Shown piece by piece: positions 36,257 to 44,662 of a stretch of 64,000 bases of DNA. This DNA is from an uncultured Aquimarina sp. (GTDB lineage Bacteria > Bacteroidota > Bacteroidia > Flavobacteriales > Flavobacteriaceae): assembly GCA_947498775.1 (NCBI GenBank), contig CANMLL010000003.1, forward strand, positions 124,001 to 188,000, read 5' to 3'. The translations under genes and the position numbers were made by a program. Each line of letters opens with the position of its first letter. Within the stretch, counting starts at the first letter, position 1. The notes below the pieces were generated by a model, which had not been told where the DNA came from, searched no databases, and worked only from the letters and a program-made list of their open reading frames with translations.

Positions 36257-36290
36257 ATCTACGGCAAAATTTTGCCGTGGATTTTTTTTT
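36257..36290 (+). terminator. Intrinsic terminator
   Basis: A stem formed by ATCTACGGCAAAA and TTTTGCCGTGGAT (one wobble) is followed by nine T. It lies 30 bases after the stop of the 35694-36227 gene. Confidence 0.9.
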
Positions 36291-36444
36291 TAAACCTATC
36301 TAATTAAGTTATGAATTTCGATTTAAGGAAATGAATAAGTTTAGTATCTTAAAAAAACTTATATTTAACCCCCTTTAACAAACCCCGTTTATTAACAATC
36401 CCTCTTTTTTTAAAGTAATAATTGATGTAAAAGAACCCTATCAA

Positions 36445-37857
36445 ATGCAAACAACAATGCAATTACAATGGTTCAAATCTGAGGCGACAAAATATACATT
36501 CTACGGAGTGATATTTGGATTATTTTTTCCTATTCTGGCTACAAGTATGGATATTGCCAAACTTGGTCTGGAATTCTCATGGGAATCTGTAACATTTGTA
36601 CAACGTAATTATCCCATTCATTACATTATAGATACCGCTCCTTTATTTCTAGGACTGTTTGCTATGTTTGGGGGGCGAAATCTGGATCAGTTAAAGAAAA
36701 AAAATCAACAAATAGTAAGAGCTTCAAAATTCAAGCATGATTTTCTAGCTAATATGAGTCACGAAATAAGAACACCAATGATGGGGGTAGTTGGCATGAT
36801 TGATTTGCTTTTTAAGAACACCAAATTGGATGAAGTGCAAAAGGAATATGTAAATACTATTCACCGATCTTCACTCAACTTATTAGATATTCTAAATCAA
36901 ATTTTGGATATCTCAAAAATGGAAGCCGGCAAATTTAAACTCTCTCCTACCACTATTAATTTTAAAGATCTTATACATCAAAATATTGATCTTTTTCTTG
37001 CTACGGCCAAAGCCAAAGAAATTAATATGGTTTCTGATTATTCTAACGAATTAGCAGAACATATAATCGCCGATGGTAATCGCCTAGGGCAGATAATATC
37101 AAATCTAATAGGGAATGCCATAAAATTTACAGACAAAGGATCAATCAAAATAAACACATCGTTACATTCTAAAAAAAATAATGAACTTACTATTAAAGTA
37201 GAAGTAATAGACTCTGGAGTAGGTATTCGTAAAAAAGATCAGGAAGATCTGTTTAACCGGTATAGCCAATTTCATGAGACTTCAATTAATGCGGGAGAAG
37301 GAAGTGGATTAGGATTGGCAATTTGTAAAAAACTAGTCCCTCTTATGCAAGGAAAATTAGGTGTAAAAAGTGAATTAGGAAAAGGAAGTAATTTTTGGTT
37401 TACATTCAGAGCAAAAACTTCAAATACCACTCCAATAAATATCAATAAAACCACAACCAATTTACAAAACTATAAATTCAACCTACATGTTTTATTAGTT
37501 GAGGATTCTGATACAAACATATTGGTATCAAAACAAATTCTAAAATATTTAGGCTGCACTGTAGATATTGCTAAGGATGGAAGAAAAGCTTTAGAACTCT
37601 TTAAAGAAGATAAATATGACCTAATACTCATGGATATAAATTTACCTGAACTGAACGGTGTACAGACATGCAAATTAATCCGAAAAAACTTCAATAAAGT
37701 TCCCCCTATTATAGCAATCACATCAAATGCTTTGCCTGGTGATGCAGAACGTTTTATTTCCAAAGGGCTAGATGATTATATCACAAAACCATTTACCACA
37801 GAAATTTTAAACGTAAAACTAAAAAATTGGTTTGGAGATCATTACGAGTATCACTAA
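36445..37857 (+). CDS. Hybrid histidine kinase with C-terminal receiver
   Basis: A 470-residue membrane-bound hybrid sensor kinase. Two N-terminal helices (YGVIFGLFFPILATSMD; DTAPLFLGLFAMFGG) hold a short periplasmic loop. HisKA follows with the phospho-His in HDFLANMSHEIRTPMMG (about residue 109), then HATPase_c (NLIGNAIKFTDKG, GSGLGLAI) and a receiver domain with Asp in LILMDINLPELNG (about residue 395) and Lys in ITKPF. There is no HPt or DNA-binding output, so it must signal through a partner. No partner is adjacent. Confidence 0.92.
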   Translation: MQTTMQLQWFKSEATKYTFYGVIFGLFFPILATSMDIAKLGLEFSWESVTFVQRNYPIHYIIDTAPLFLGLFAMFGGRNLDQLKKKNQQIVRASKFKHDFLANMSHEIRTPMMGVVGMIDLLFKNTKLDEVQKEYVNTIHRSSLNLLDILNQILDISKMEAGKFKLSPTTINFKDLIHQNIDLFLATAKAKEINMVSDYSNELAEHIIADGNRLGQIISNLIGNAIKFTDKGSIKINTSLHSKKNNELTIKVEVIDSGVGIRKKDQEDLFNRYSQFHETSINAGEGSGLGLAICKKLVPLMQGKLGVKSELGKGSNFWFTFRAKTSNTTPININKTTTNLQNYKFNLHVLLVEDSDTNILVSKQILKYLGCTVDIAKDGRKALELFKEDKYDLILMDINLPELNGVQTCKLIRKNFNKVPPIIAITSNALPGDAERFISKGLDDYITKPFTTEILNVKLKNWFGDHYEYH

Positions 37858-37980
37858 TAAATTGATCATCAAAAAACTGATTGTTTTAATGGTATTAACA
37901 AAATACTTCTATCAAATTTGTTATCTTGTATGATACCATTACAGGTTTGTAAATAAAATTTTAAATAAAAAGCTCAAGCC

Positions 37981-39291
37981 ATGAACCAAAAAAATATTTT
38001 TTCTTATAAAAAAAATCTGATCCCATTATTACTTTTTATATGGGCAATAGGGTATTCAACAAATATCCAAGCAACAACATATTTTCAAGATTTAAGTACA
38101 CAAGATGATTCTATTAATTATAATGAATACAAAGGAACAGTTCTTGATACTGAAAGCAATAAGCCTTTAATCTCTGCAACCATATCGGTTAACGAAACAA
38201 ATATTTCTACTGTTACTAATGATGAAGGTAAGTTTTTATTGAAAGTCTCAAAAGATCTTTCCGAAAGTAAAATTACCGTTTCCCACTTAGGATATAGAGA
38301 CAAGCTTATTAGTCTTTCAGAATTTGGCAACAACCCAATGAAGATAAAACTTGATTTATCAATCACAGAATTATCAGAAGTAAATCTTGATCCAAAAGAT
38401 CCAGAAGCTTTGATACGAGCAGTCATGGAGAAAAAAGGTACAAACTACTTAAGTGACAATACTATTATGACTGCTTTTTATAGAGAAACCATAAAAAAAA
38501 GAAGAAGTTATGTTTCTCTATCTGAAGCTGTTGTAGATGTATATAAAAATCCCTACTTATCTAGTAAGACAGATATTATAAAATTATACAGAGCACGTAA
38601 AAGTGCCGATTATAAAAAATTGGATACGCTTACTGTAAAACTTCAAGGAGGACCGACCAGTACATTATATATCGATGTGATGAAAAATCCAGAAATTCTC
38701 TTCACAAATAATATCATTAAGACCTATGAGTTTAGCTTTGGTAAATCAACCAAAATAAATAATCGACATATCTACGTGATCAACTTTAAGCAGCGTCCAA
38801 ATATAGAAGAACCTATGTATTTTGGAACACTTTATATAGATTCTGAGACATTGGCTATGACCAAAGCGGTATTTAGTTTAAATACAGAAGACAGAGAAGA
38901 AGTAAGCAAAATGTTTGTTAGAAAAAAGCCAAGAAATGCAAAAGTATATCCTACAGAGGCTACCTACAATATAGATTACCGTGAAAAGAATGGAAAATGG
39001 TATTATGGATATGGAAGAATTGATTTAACTATAAAAATAAATTGGAAGAAGAAGCTGTTCAACTCCGTTTATAAACTAAATGTTGAAATGGCAGTTACTG
39101 ATTGGAAAAAGAATATGGAAAAAGAGACCTTAAAACCTAAAGATCGATTAAAATCTACAGTTGTTATTGCTGATGAAGCTTCTGGATTCTCTGACCCAAA
39201 ATTCTGGGGTGAGTACAATGTTATTGAACCTGAAAAATCAATAGAATCTGCTATTAAAAAAATTCAAAAACAACTTAGAAAATTAAATTAA
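37981..39291 (+). CDS. Secreted carboxypeptidase-like regulatory domain protein
   Basis: A 436-residue exported protein with an N-terminal hydrophobic segment (LIPLLLFIWAIGYSTNIQA). Residues about 45-125 form a carboxypeptidase D regulatory-like (CarboxypepD_reg) domain: YKGTVLDTESNKPLISATISV, TNDEGKFLLKV, LGYRDKLISL. The remainder is a beta-rich region of DUF5686-like character (AFYRETIKKRRSYVSLSEAV, LYIDSETLAMTKAVFSL). Such proteins are frequent at the Bacteroidota cell envelope. No operon partner is seen and the function is unknown. Confidence 0.75.
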   Translation: MNQKNIFSYKKNLIPLLLFIWAIGYSTNIQATTYFQDLSTQDDSINYNEYKGTVLDTESNKPLISATISVNETNISTVTNDEGKFLLKVSKDLSESKITVSHLGYRDKLISLSEFGNNPMKIKLDLSITELSEVNLDPKDPEALIRAVMEKKGTNYLSDNTIMTAFYRETIKKRRSYVSLSEAVVDVYKNPYLSSKTDIIKLYRARKSADYKKLDTLTVKLQGGPTSTLYIDVMKNPEILFTNNIIKTYEFSFGKSTKINNRHIYVINFKQRPNIEEPMYFGTLYIDSETLAMTKAVFSLNTEDREEVSKMFVRKKPRNAKVYPTEATYNIDYREKNGKWYYGYGRIDLTIKINWKKKLFNSVYKLNVEMAVTDWKKNMEKETLKPKDRLKSTVVIADEASGFSDPKFWGEYNVIEPEKSIESAIKKIQKQLRKLN

Positions 39292-39657
39292 CAAATGTGA
39301 AATCTAAGGTATAAAAAATCGTCATTCCAAGTATAGATAGAGAAAATATCAAATTTGAATTGCTAAAAAACAAATGACTTCAAAAATCAATGACCTCGGA
39401 GCAAGTGCACAAGTTATGCTTCTAAAACATTTTTTTGTTATCCGGGCAAGCCATAGGGATTAAACTCGCCATGAGGGAATTAAAATGCCGAACAATTTCG
39501 TTTTTTGAATCTTTTCAAGCACTCCCTTTTTTATTAAAAACTTACACCAATACACGGCACTATTTTTGTTAATTTTGTATCAGGAAAGTATTAAGGATTG
39601 CAACAGTGTATATCGCTTTAAGTCATTTACACGGAATACATCATACAAAATCATACA
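39292..39657 (+). promoter_or_regulatory. Intergenic region with promoter of the S41 peptidase gene
   Basis: This 366-base gap has no gene. Two adjacent TAnnTTTG boxes, TATTTTTG (39561-39568) and TAATTTTG (39570-39577), lie about 85 bases before the downstream start and probably form its promoter. Around 39405-39490 there is a GC-richer patch that loosely resembles the repeat at 3880-3940. Confidence 0.5.
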
Positions 39658-41109
39658 TTGAAGAAAATAATATTTATTGTACTTTTTTTGATAATTAACG
39701 CTGTACTACATGCCCAAAAGCAAATAGATTCTTTGGCTGCATTAAAAGACTTCGAAATTTTTGAAAACATACTAAAAACTGGACACCCGAGCCTTTATGA
39801 ATATACAGATCAACATTCGTTGGATTATCTTTTTGAAACCATCAAAGAGTCCATAACTCAAAATGTTTCTGATATAGATCTATACAAAAAAATGCTTCAA
39901 GTTACCAACAGCGTAAAAGATGGCCATCTTTTACTTTTTGCTCCAAATACTATAAAAACAGAGCAGTATTATTTTCCATTAGTATTAAAAATAATCAATA
40001 ATCACTTTTATACAGACACTGATGATTTTGGAATTCCCATAGGGTCAAAGATTGGTAAGATCAATGGGAAGGAAGCTTCAAAAATTTTGGAAGATTTAAA
40101 AAAATACTCCGCCTCAGATGGTTATAACATTACCAAAAAACACAGAGACATTGAATTAAAATTTGGAGCATTTTATGCTTATGAATATGGTATTACCAAA
40201 GAATTTATAGTAGAATATACAGATCCTACCGGCATGGTAAAATCCATTGATCTGAAAGCTGAGTCCTTTGTAACCGTAAAACTTAGAAATACTAAAAGAA
40301 ATTCATACTTCGCCAAATTTCACAAACAAGAGAACGGTTTTGATTTTTTTAAGAATTATATAAATAATAAAGCCCCATTTGTTTATTACAAAGAAGAATT
40401 AAGTACGGCTATTTTGACTATTAATTCGTTTGGAATAGATATTCGGACTTTTAAATCTGATCTTGTAAAGATTTTTAAAGAGGTAAAGAAAAAGAAGATT
40501 AAACATTTAATTATTGATGTTCGAAATAATGATGGTGGTTTCAGGCCTAATGCAGTTCACCTTTATTCTTTCATAGCTAAAAAACCATTTAAACAAATAG
40601 TAAGTGAACGAGTAATATCCTTAACCATACCGGAAAAAGAACACGCAACAAGAACATTTTTAAATGAGAAAGAATTTCTAACTGATCGATTTAAGTATCA
40701 TCCGGTTTATGACGGCTGGAAATTAACTTTTGATGATATGGAAGCCCTAATGGTACCAGACCAAAACAGATTTAAAGGAAAATCATATATACTTACTAGT
40801 GGAACCACTTTTTCTGCTGCATCTACCTTTTGTATTAATGCAAAAAACGAGAATATTACTCTTATAGGGGAAGAAACAGGAGGCGGCTATTATTCATTTA
40901 ATGGGCAGTTTCCCGTTTATTATGAATTACCCAACTCTAAAATTGTAATGGTTATGTCTATGGTAAGGGTTCAGAACTTTGTAAAAGACAAAACAATCCC
41001 CAAAGGTTCTGGAACTATCCCAGATCAGTATATTGATCTTTCGGTAGAAAACCTGATAGAAGGAAAAGACCCTTTACTCGATTACCTATTCAGATTAATA
41101 AAAGGATAA
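39658..41109 (+). CDS. S41-family (C-terminal processing-type) peptidase, secreted
   Basis: A 483-residue exported serine-peptidase-like protein. It starts with TTG; this choice is made because it gives a complete signal peptide (KKIIFIVLFLIINAVLHAQ) and no ATG is placed for it. The catalytic domain of family S41 is seen in KIKHLIIDVRNNDGGFRPN and in YILTSGTTFSAASTF, where the Ser of TTFSAAS is the probable nucleophile, followed by LIGEETGGGYYSFNGQF. There is no clear PDZ domain. Probably periplasmic or surface-bound; substrate unknown. Confidence 0.85.
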   Translation: MKKIIFIVLFLIINAVLHAQKQIDSLAALKDFEIFENILKTGHPSLYEYTDQHSLDYLFETIKESITQNVSDIDLYKKMLQVTNSVKDGHLLLFAPNTIKTEQYYFPLVLKIINNHFYTDTDDFGIPIGSKIGKINGKEASKILEDLKKYSASDGYNITKKHRDIELKFGAFYAYEYGITKEFIVEYTDPTGMVKSIDLKAESFVTVKLRNTKRNSYFAKFHKQENGFDFFKNYINNKAPFVYYKEELSTAILTINSFGIDIRTFKSDLVKIFKEVKKKKIKHLIIDVRNNDGGFRPNAVHLYSFIAKKPFKQIVSERVISLTIPEKEHATRTFLNEKEFLTDRFKYHPVYDGWKLTFDDMEALMVPDQNRFKGKSYILTSGTTFSAASTFCINAKNENITLIGEETGGGYYSFNGQFPVYYELPNSKIVMVMSMVRVQNFVKDKTIPKGSGTIPDQYIDLSVENLIEGKDPLLDYLFRLIKG

Positions 41110-41133
41110 ACATAATTTGATTAATACAATTTC

Positions 41134-41322
41134 CTATTGAATATAAGTATTTACACTTGTTATAAGCCTACAAGAATTGTGTAACATTTGTTTAAACCTT
41201 AGCGCCAAGTTCTCATCGTTAAATTTCATAGCTTCAGTAATGCTTTCAGACAAAACAAGCTCACCTATTAGATACTCAACAAAATAATTTTGATCCTCGG
41301 TTAAAAGCACGTACTCAATCAT
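41134..41322 (-). CDS. Small hypothetical protein
   Basis: A 62-residue acidic, mostly helical protein (MIEYVLLTEDQNYFVEYLIG; LALRFKQMLHNSCRLITS) with no signal peptide. It occupies the gap between two plus-strand genes on the opposite strand, has natural codon use and its own ATG, but no recognisable family. It may be real or a chance frame. Confidence 0.45.
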   Translation of the reverse strand: MIEYVLLTEDQNYFVEYLIGELVLSESITEAMKFNDENLALRFKQMLHNSCRLITSVNTYIQ

Positions 41323-41430
41323 ATTATCATTTTATATTAAAATTCTAAGCTTACTAAACAACCAGAATTCTTTTTCAAATACTGAGATAAAAATAATTTT
41401 TAAATGGACACCTAAAAAAAATGAAACAAA

Positions 41431-41438
41431 TACTTTTG
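41431..41438 (+). promoter_or_regulatory. -7 promoter box (TACTTTTG)
   Basis: TACTTTTG matches TAnnTTTG, 80 bases upstream of the lipoprotein gene at 41518. Confidence 0.5.
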
Positions 41439-41517
41439 CACAGAAGTATTAACAATTGGGTTTTTATTTAATCAGGTATGATTCTTGATAATACCAATCT
41501 CTATCTAAGCTACAACT

Positions 41518-42030
41518 ATGAAAAAAAACATCTTATTAGTATTTACCTTTTTAATTCTTGTTAGTTTTATTTCTTGTTCGGACTCGAGGAAAAATTTATA
41601 TGTATTACCTAAAAACGCAGTTAAGTTATTAGCCGGAGAAGATGGTAAAGTATGGAAAATCGCATGGCGATATAACGATGGTATACGAATGAACATGGCC
41701 GGTTGTTTTCTTACCTATAGAATTACTTATTATCCGGATATGACAATTAAAGATAATGGCGAAGAACATGAAAATTGTGGTTCAACTCTTTTAGGAACGT
41801 GGGAAATCGTTACGTACAAAAATGGAAAATCTTATTTAAAGTGGAACAGTGATCAATTACCTGAAATAATGAACACTAAAGATAGCCGTAAATACTTTAA
41901 AATTCTACAGCTCGATAGAGATACGCTGAAACTACAGTTTAGACACAAACAGTTCTCGTCTGAAAGTACATTTATAGATACCTTTGTACCAGAACATATA
42001 GAAATAAAAGATAGAAATTTTCACCGGTAA
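41518..42030 (+). CDS. Hypothetical lipoprotein
   Basis: A 170-residue lipoprotein (LILVSFISCSDSRKN). The mature part looks like a small beta-barrel of lipocalin-like character, with GKVWKIAWRYNDG, CFLTYRITYYPDMTIKDNG and LLGTWEIVTYKNGKSYLKW. Two Cys in the mature part (AGCFLTYR and HENCGSTLLG) could form a disulfide. It has its own promoter and no operon partner. Function unknown. Confidence 0.75.
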   Translation: MKKNILLVFTFLILVSFISCSDSRKNLYVLPKNAVKLLAGEDGKVWKIAWRYNDGIRMNMAGCFLTYRITYYPDMTIKDNGEEHENCGSTLLGTWEIVTYKNGKSYLKWNSDQLPEIMNTKDSRKYFKILQLDRDTLKLQFRHKQFSSESTFIDTFVPEHIEIKDRNFHR

Positions 42031-42174
42031 ACCATTCCTTAACCAAGAATGATAAAGCGATATTAATAGCATTTCTTAATTCTTCTCTTGATGAACCCGC
42101 TTTAAGCATTACTTTTAATCCGTTATTGAAGGTGTATAAATTGCCTTTTTGTTGTTTGTCAAAAGTTATTAGGT

Positions 42175-42321
42175 GAACTCATTTAGACTTTTTGTCTGTA
42201 GGCTAAAATATAGGCTTTTGTTTCCTAATAAGCCTTTTTTGAGTAACATAGCAGCGCTACGATAAGAAAAGAAGGCAAAATGATGTATTTGCAGCCCAGA
42301 ATAAACAGTCTAAATGAGTTC
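42175..42321. mobile_element. MITE-like element with 15-bp perfect terminal inverted repeats
   Basis: The ends GAACTCATTTAGACT (42175-42189) and AGTCTAAATGAGTTC (42307-42321) are perfect inverted copies; allowing two mismatches they extend to 21 bases. The 147-base element has no coding capacity, and its interior holds a small repeat (GGCTAAAATATAGGC). A target duplication is not certain; TAAT occurs near both borders. On the minus strand a short reading frame appears to continue on both sides of it (see findings). The rest of 42031-42490 carries nothing else that I can name. Confidence 0.55.
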
Positions 42322-42490
42322 GATTACAAGTATCAGTGACCGACATCCTAATAATTACTAACTTTTAACGAATAACGAAATTGAAAAATAAATGTTTTCG
42401 AATTATTAAAAAACTACAATAAAATTGAAGGGTTTTCAACCCAAATCTGAGATCAATAAAATCGCAACACAAGGATTTAACTAATGTTTG

Positions 42491-42820
42491 TTAGCTATAA
42501 TTTGTTTCTGCTTTACGCAATAAACCAATTTCCATATATTCTGAAATTTTATCAGATTTTCCTATTCTTTCAGTTTCTATAGGAATCCAACCATCTATTT
42601 TTATCATATCATTTGGATTACTACTGAAAAACATTTCATATTCATATTTCATTGAGCCATTTTTAATGACAGCAGTATTTGATTTATTTTTTAGCTTTTC
42701 TCCTATCCTTTTTCTAACAATTTCGATCTTTGATGATAAATCTAAGGTTTCTGTATCCCTATGCACTTCAACATCCAGAAACTCTGCGATTGATGCCATA
42801 ATTACTTCATCTATATTCAT
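42491..42820 (-). CDS. Hypothetical protein
   Basis: A 109-residue soluble protein, charged and mostly helical in its first half (MNIDEVIMASIAEFLDVEVH; KIEIVRKRIGEKLKNKS) with a beta-type second half (YEYEMFFSSNPNDMIKIDGW). No signal peptide, membrane segment or known motif. It stands alone on the minus strand. Codon use is normal for the region, so it is probably a real gene. Confidence 0.55.
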   Translation of the reverse strand: MNIDEVIMASIAEFLDVEVHRDTETLDLSSKIEIVRKRIGEKLKNKSNTAVIKNGSMKYEYEMFFSSNPNDMIKIDGWIPIETERIGKSDKISEYMEIGLLRKAETNYS

Positions 42821-43217
42821 AAGCCTTAATTTTGATTACTATTTAATATTTTAAACACTATTTATTTTTAAAAAGCATTTATACCCTATAAAAGAAAGGG
42901 TCTACTACTAAAAAACAATATTATATAAACAAATACCCTCTAAAAATATAGGTAAATCTATTGATAAAGTATTAAAAAATAAAAAACACCCTCTTAAAAA
43001 TTGATTTAAGAAGAAATATTTATACTTTACTAAAAAATTGAATATTGAAATTATTTATTTAATAATTCAAGTACCAAAAAAAAGGGTTTTTTGCAGAAAT
43101 ACTTTTTATCGAAAGTCTTAATATTTCTTAACAAATTACTAATAAAATGTTAGAAAAGTTTTTGATTTTAATACTTTAGACAGGGTATTAAAACCAATCG
43201 GAGATACTAGAAACACA
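42821..43217. other. AT-rich intergenic region
   Basis: A 397-base, very AT-rich gap before the stop of the rubredoxin gene. I see no gene, terminator, promoter or repeat that stands out. Confidence 0.4.
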
Positions 43218-44660
43218 TCAAATAACTTCGATTTTTATTTCTTCGAAATTACTTTTAGGGCCTTCACATAAAGAACACTGATAACTATCTGGTAATTCAT
43301 TAAAATCAACTCCTTGCGAGATTTTATTTACAATATCACCAACACTTGGATCATAAATGGTTTGGCAATCTGCACATTGATACACCTCTATCTCCTGATT
43401 TTCCTTTTTGATTATTGCCTTCGATTCAAAATCTTCTTGTGCAGATCCCAGGTTTAAAAAATACGACTTGGTTAACTCCAACAATAGTCCGGGTAAATCC
43501 ATTTGATCAATATCCTGGGCATAAACCATATATTTACGTGTATTAGGGTCAAAATTTTTAGCGTATAATACATTATAAGTGGGCCTTACTACAAAATCTT
43601 TAATTGTATCTACAGTTTTGTTTTCTTCTATCACCACAGAAGTAAAATATCTTTTTTGATTTTTACTAGACGTAACTCCAAAGGTTAAACCATAGGTGCT
43701 AATATCGTTTTGATCAAAATTCATCACCAAAAACTTCTTAAGTTCTAATGCCTTTTGATTACTTACTGGTAAGTGCCAGTTGAGCTCCAAAGAAGAATGT
43801 CGAACATTGATCCCGAATTGCCCCAGTAGCTTTTCTAATGGTAATTTTCCTTCGTTGGGTATTCCTTTAATGATAAAAGATTTCCAGGGGGTTAAGCATA
43901 TTTTTCCTATTCTATATTCTATACAAAACTCACAGAGAGCCTTTAAAAAAATAAGATCATATCTATTATTTCTCCAATATAAACCCAACCAATACTGATT
44001 GACTCCCATTTTGTTCATTCCTTCATAATAAGGAAAAGGCGTAAAATCTACTCTTAGCGGTTTTTCAATACTTCTATTGTTTGTATCCAAATTCTTATTT
44101 AAATACTCAAATAACTCTTCAATATCGCTTACTTTAGGATATATATCCTCAATGGCCTTAGTAACTTTTGCAATATCCCAGGTATAAATAAGCGCTGGAT
44201 AATATATCTCGTCCCAACTAGGAAGTTTTAGAAAGAGATACCAATAATCTTCATGAGAAGATGCTATAAAATTTAAATCACCAGAATACAAAGGAACGAT
44301 TTGTTGTTTTGGATCAACGATATTGATTTTTAACTGTGGTTTGTATCCAAAATCCTCGAGAATATATAGATATGTGGTTCCTCTTAACCAAACAGTAGCA
44401 TTAAATATATCAATAGAAACGTAAGAACTACTAATATTTTGTTGCTCTTCTGAAGCAAAAAAAGATGAATCAAAAGATGCATGGTCTTCGATGAAATTTT
44501 CTTCTTCATCTTTCAAAGGAAAAATAATATCCTGCCTGGATCCAAAATGAAATGTTTTTAATCCTAGATCTTGAGCATATTCAATGATACGTTGCAATTC
44601 TATTGGAGATAAAACTCCGCCTTTAATATCAACTCTATGTAAGGACTGTTCTTTTTTCAT
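43218..44660 (-). CDS. Degenerate SiR/NiR-like protein with C-terminal rubredoxin
   Basis: A 480-residue cytoplasmic protein. Its N-terminal part resembles ferredoxin-like half domains of sulfite/nitrite reductases (GVLSPIELQRIIEYAQDLGL, FGSRQDIIF; later KICLTPWKSFIIKGI), but the Cys set that binds the Fe4S4-sirohaem is missing. The last 55 residues are a rubredoxin: QCADCQTIYDPSVGD, then LPDSYQCSLCEGPKSNF, with the CxxC pairs that bind Fe. It starts two bases after the nitrate reductase fusion, so both are translated from one mRNA. It is probably an electron carrier or docking partner for that enzyme; this is inference. Confidence 0.8.
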   Translation of the reverse strand: MKKEQSLHRVDIKGGVLSPIELQRIIEYAQDLGLKTFHFGSRQDIIFPLKDEEENFIEDHASFDSSFFASEEQQNISSSYVSIDIFNATVWLRGTTYLYILEDFGYKPQLKINIVDPKQQIVPLYSGDLNFIASSHEDYWYLFLKLPSWDEIYYPALIYTWDIAKVTKAIEDIYPKVSDIEELFEYLNKNLDTNNRSIEKPLRVDFTPFPYYEGMNKMGVNQYWLGLYWRNNRYDLIFLKALCEFCIEYRIGKICLTPWKSFIIKGIPNEGKLPLEKLLGQFGINVRHSSLELNWHLPVSNQKALELKKFLVMNFDQNDISTYGLTFGVTSSKNQKRYFTSVVIEENKTVDTIKDFVVRPTYNVLYAKNFDPNTRKYMVYAQDIDQMDLPGLLLELTKSYFLNLGSAQEDFESKAIIKKENQEIEVYQCADCQTIYDPSVGDIVNKISQGVDFNELPDSYQCSLCEGPKSNFEEIKIEVI

Positions 44661-44662
44661 AC

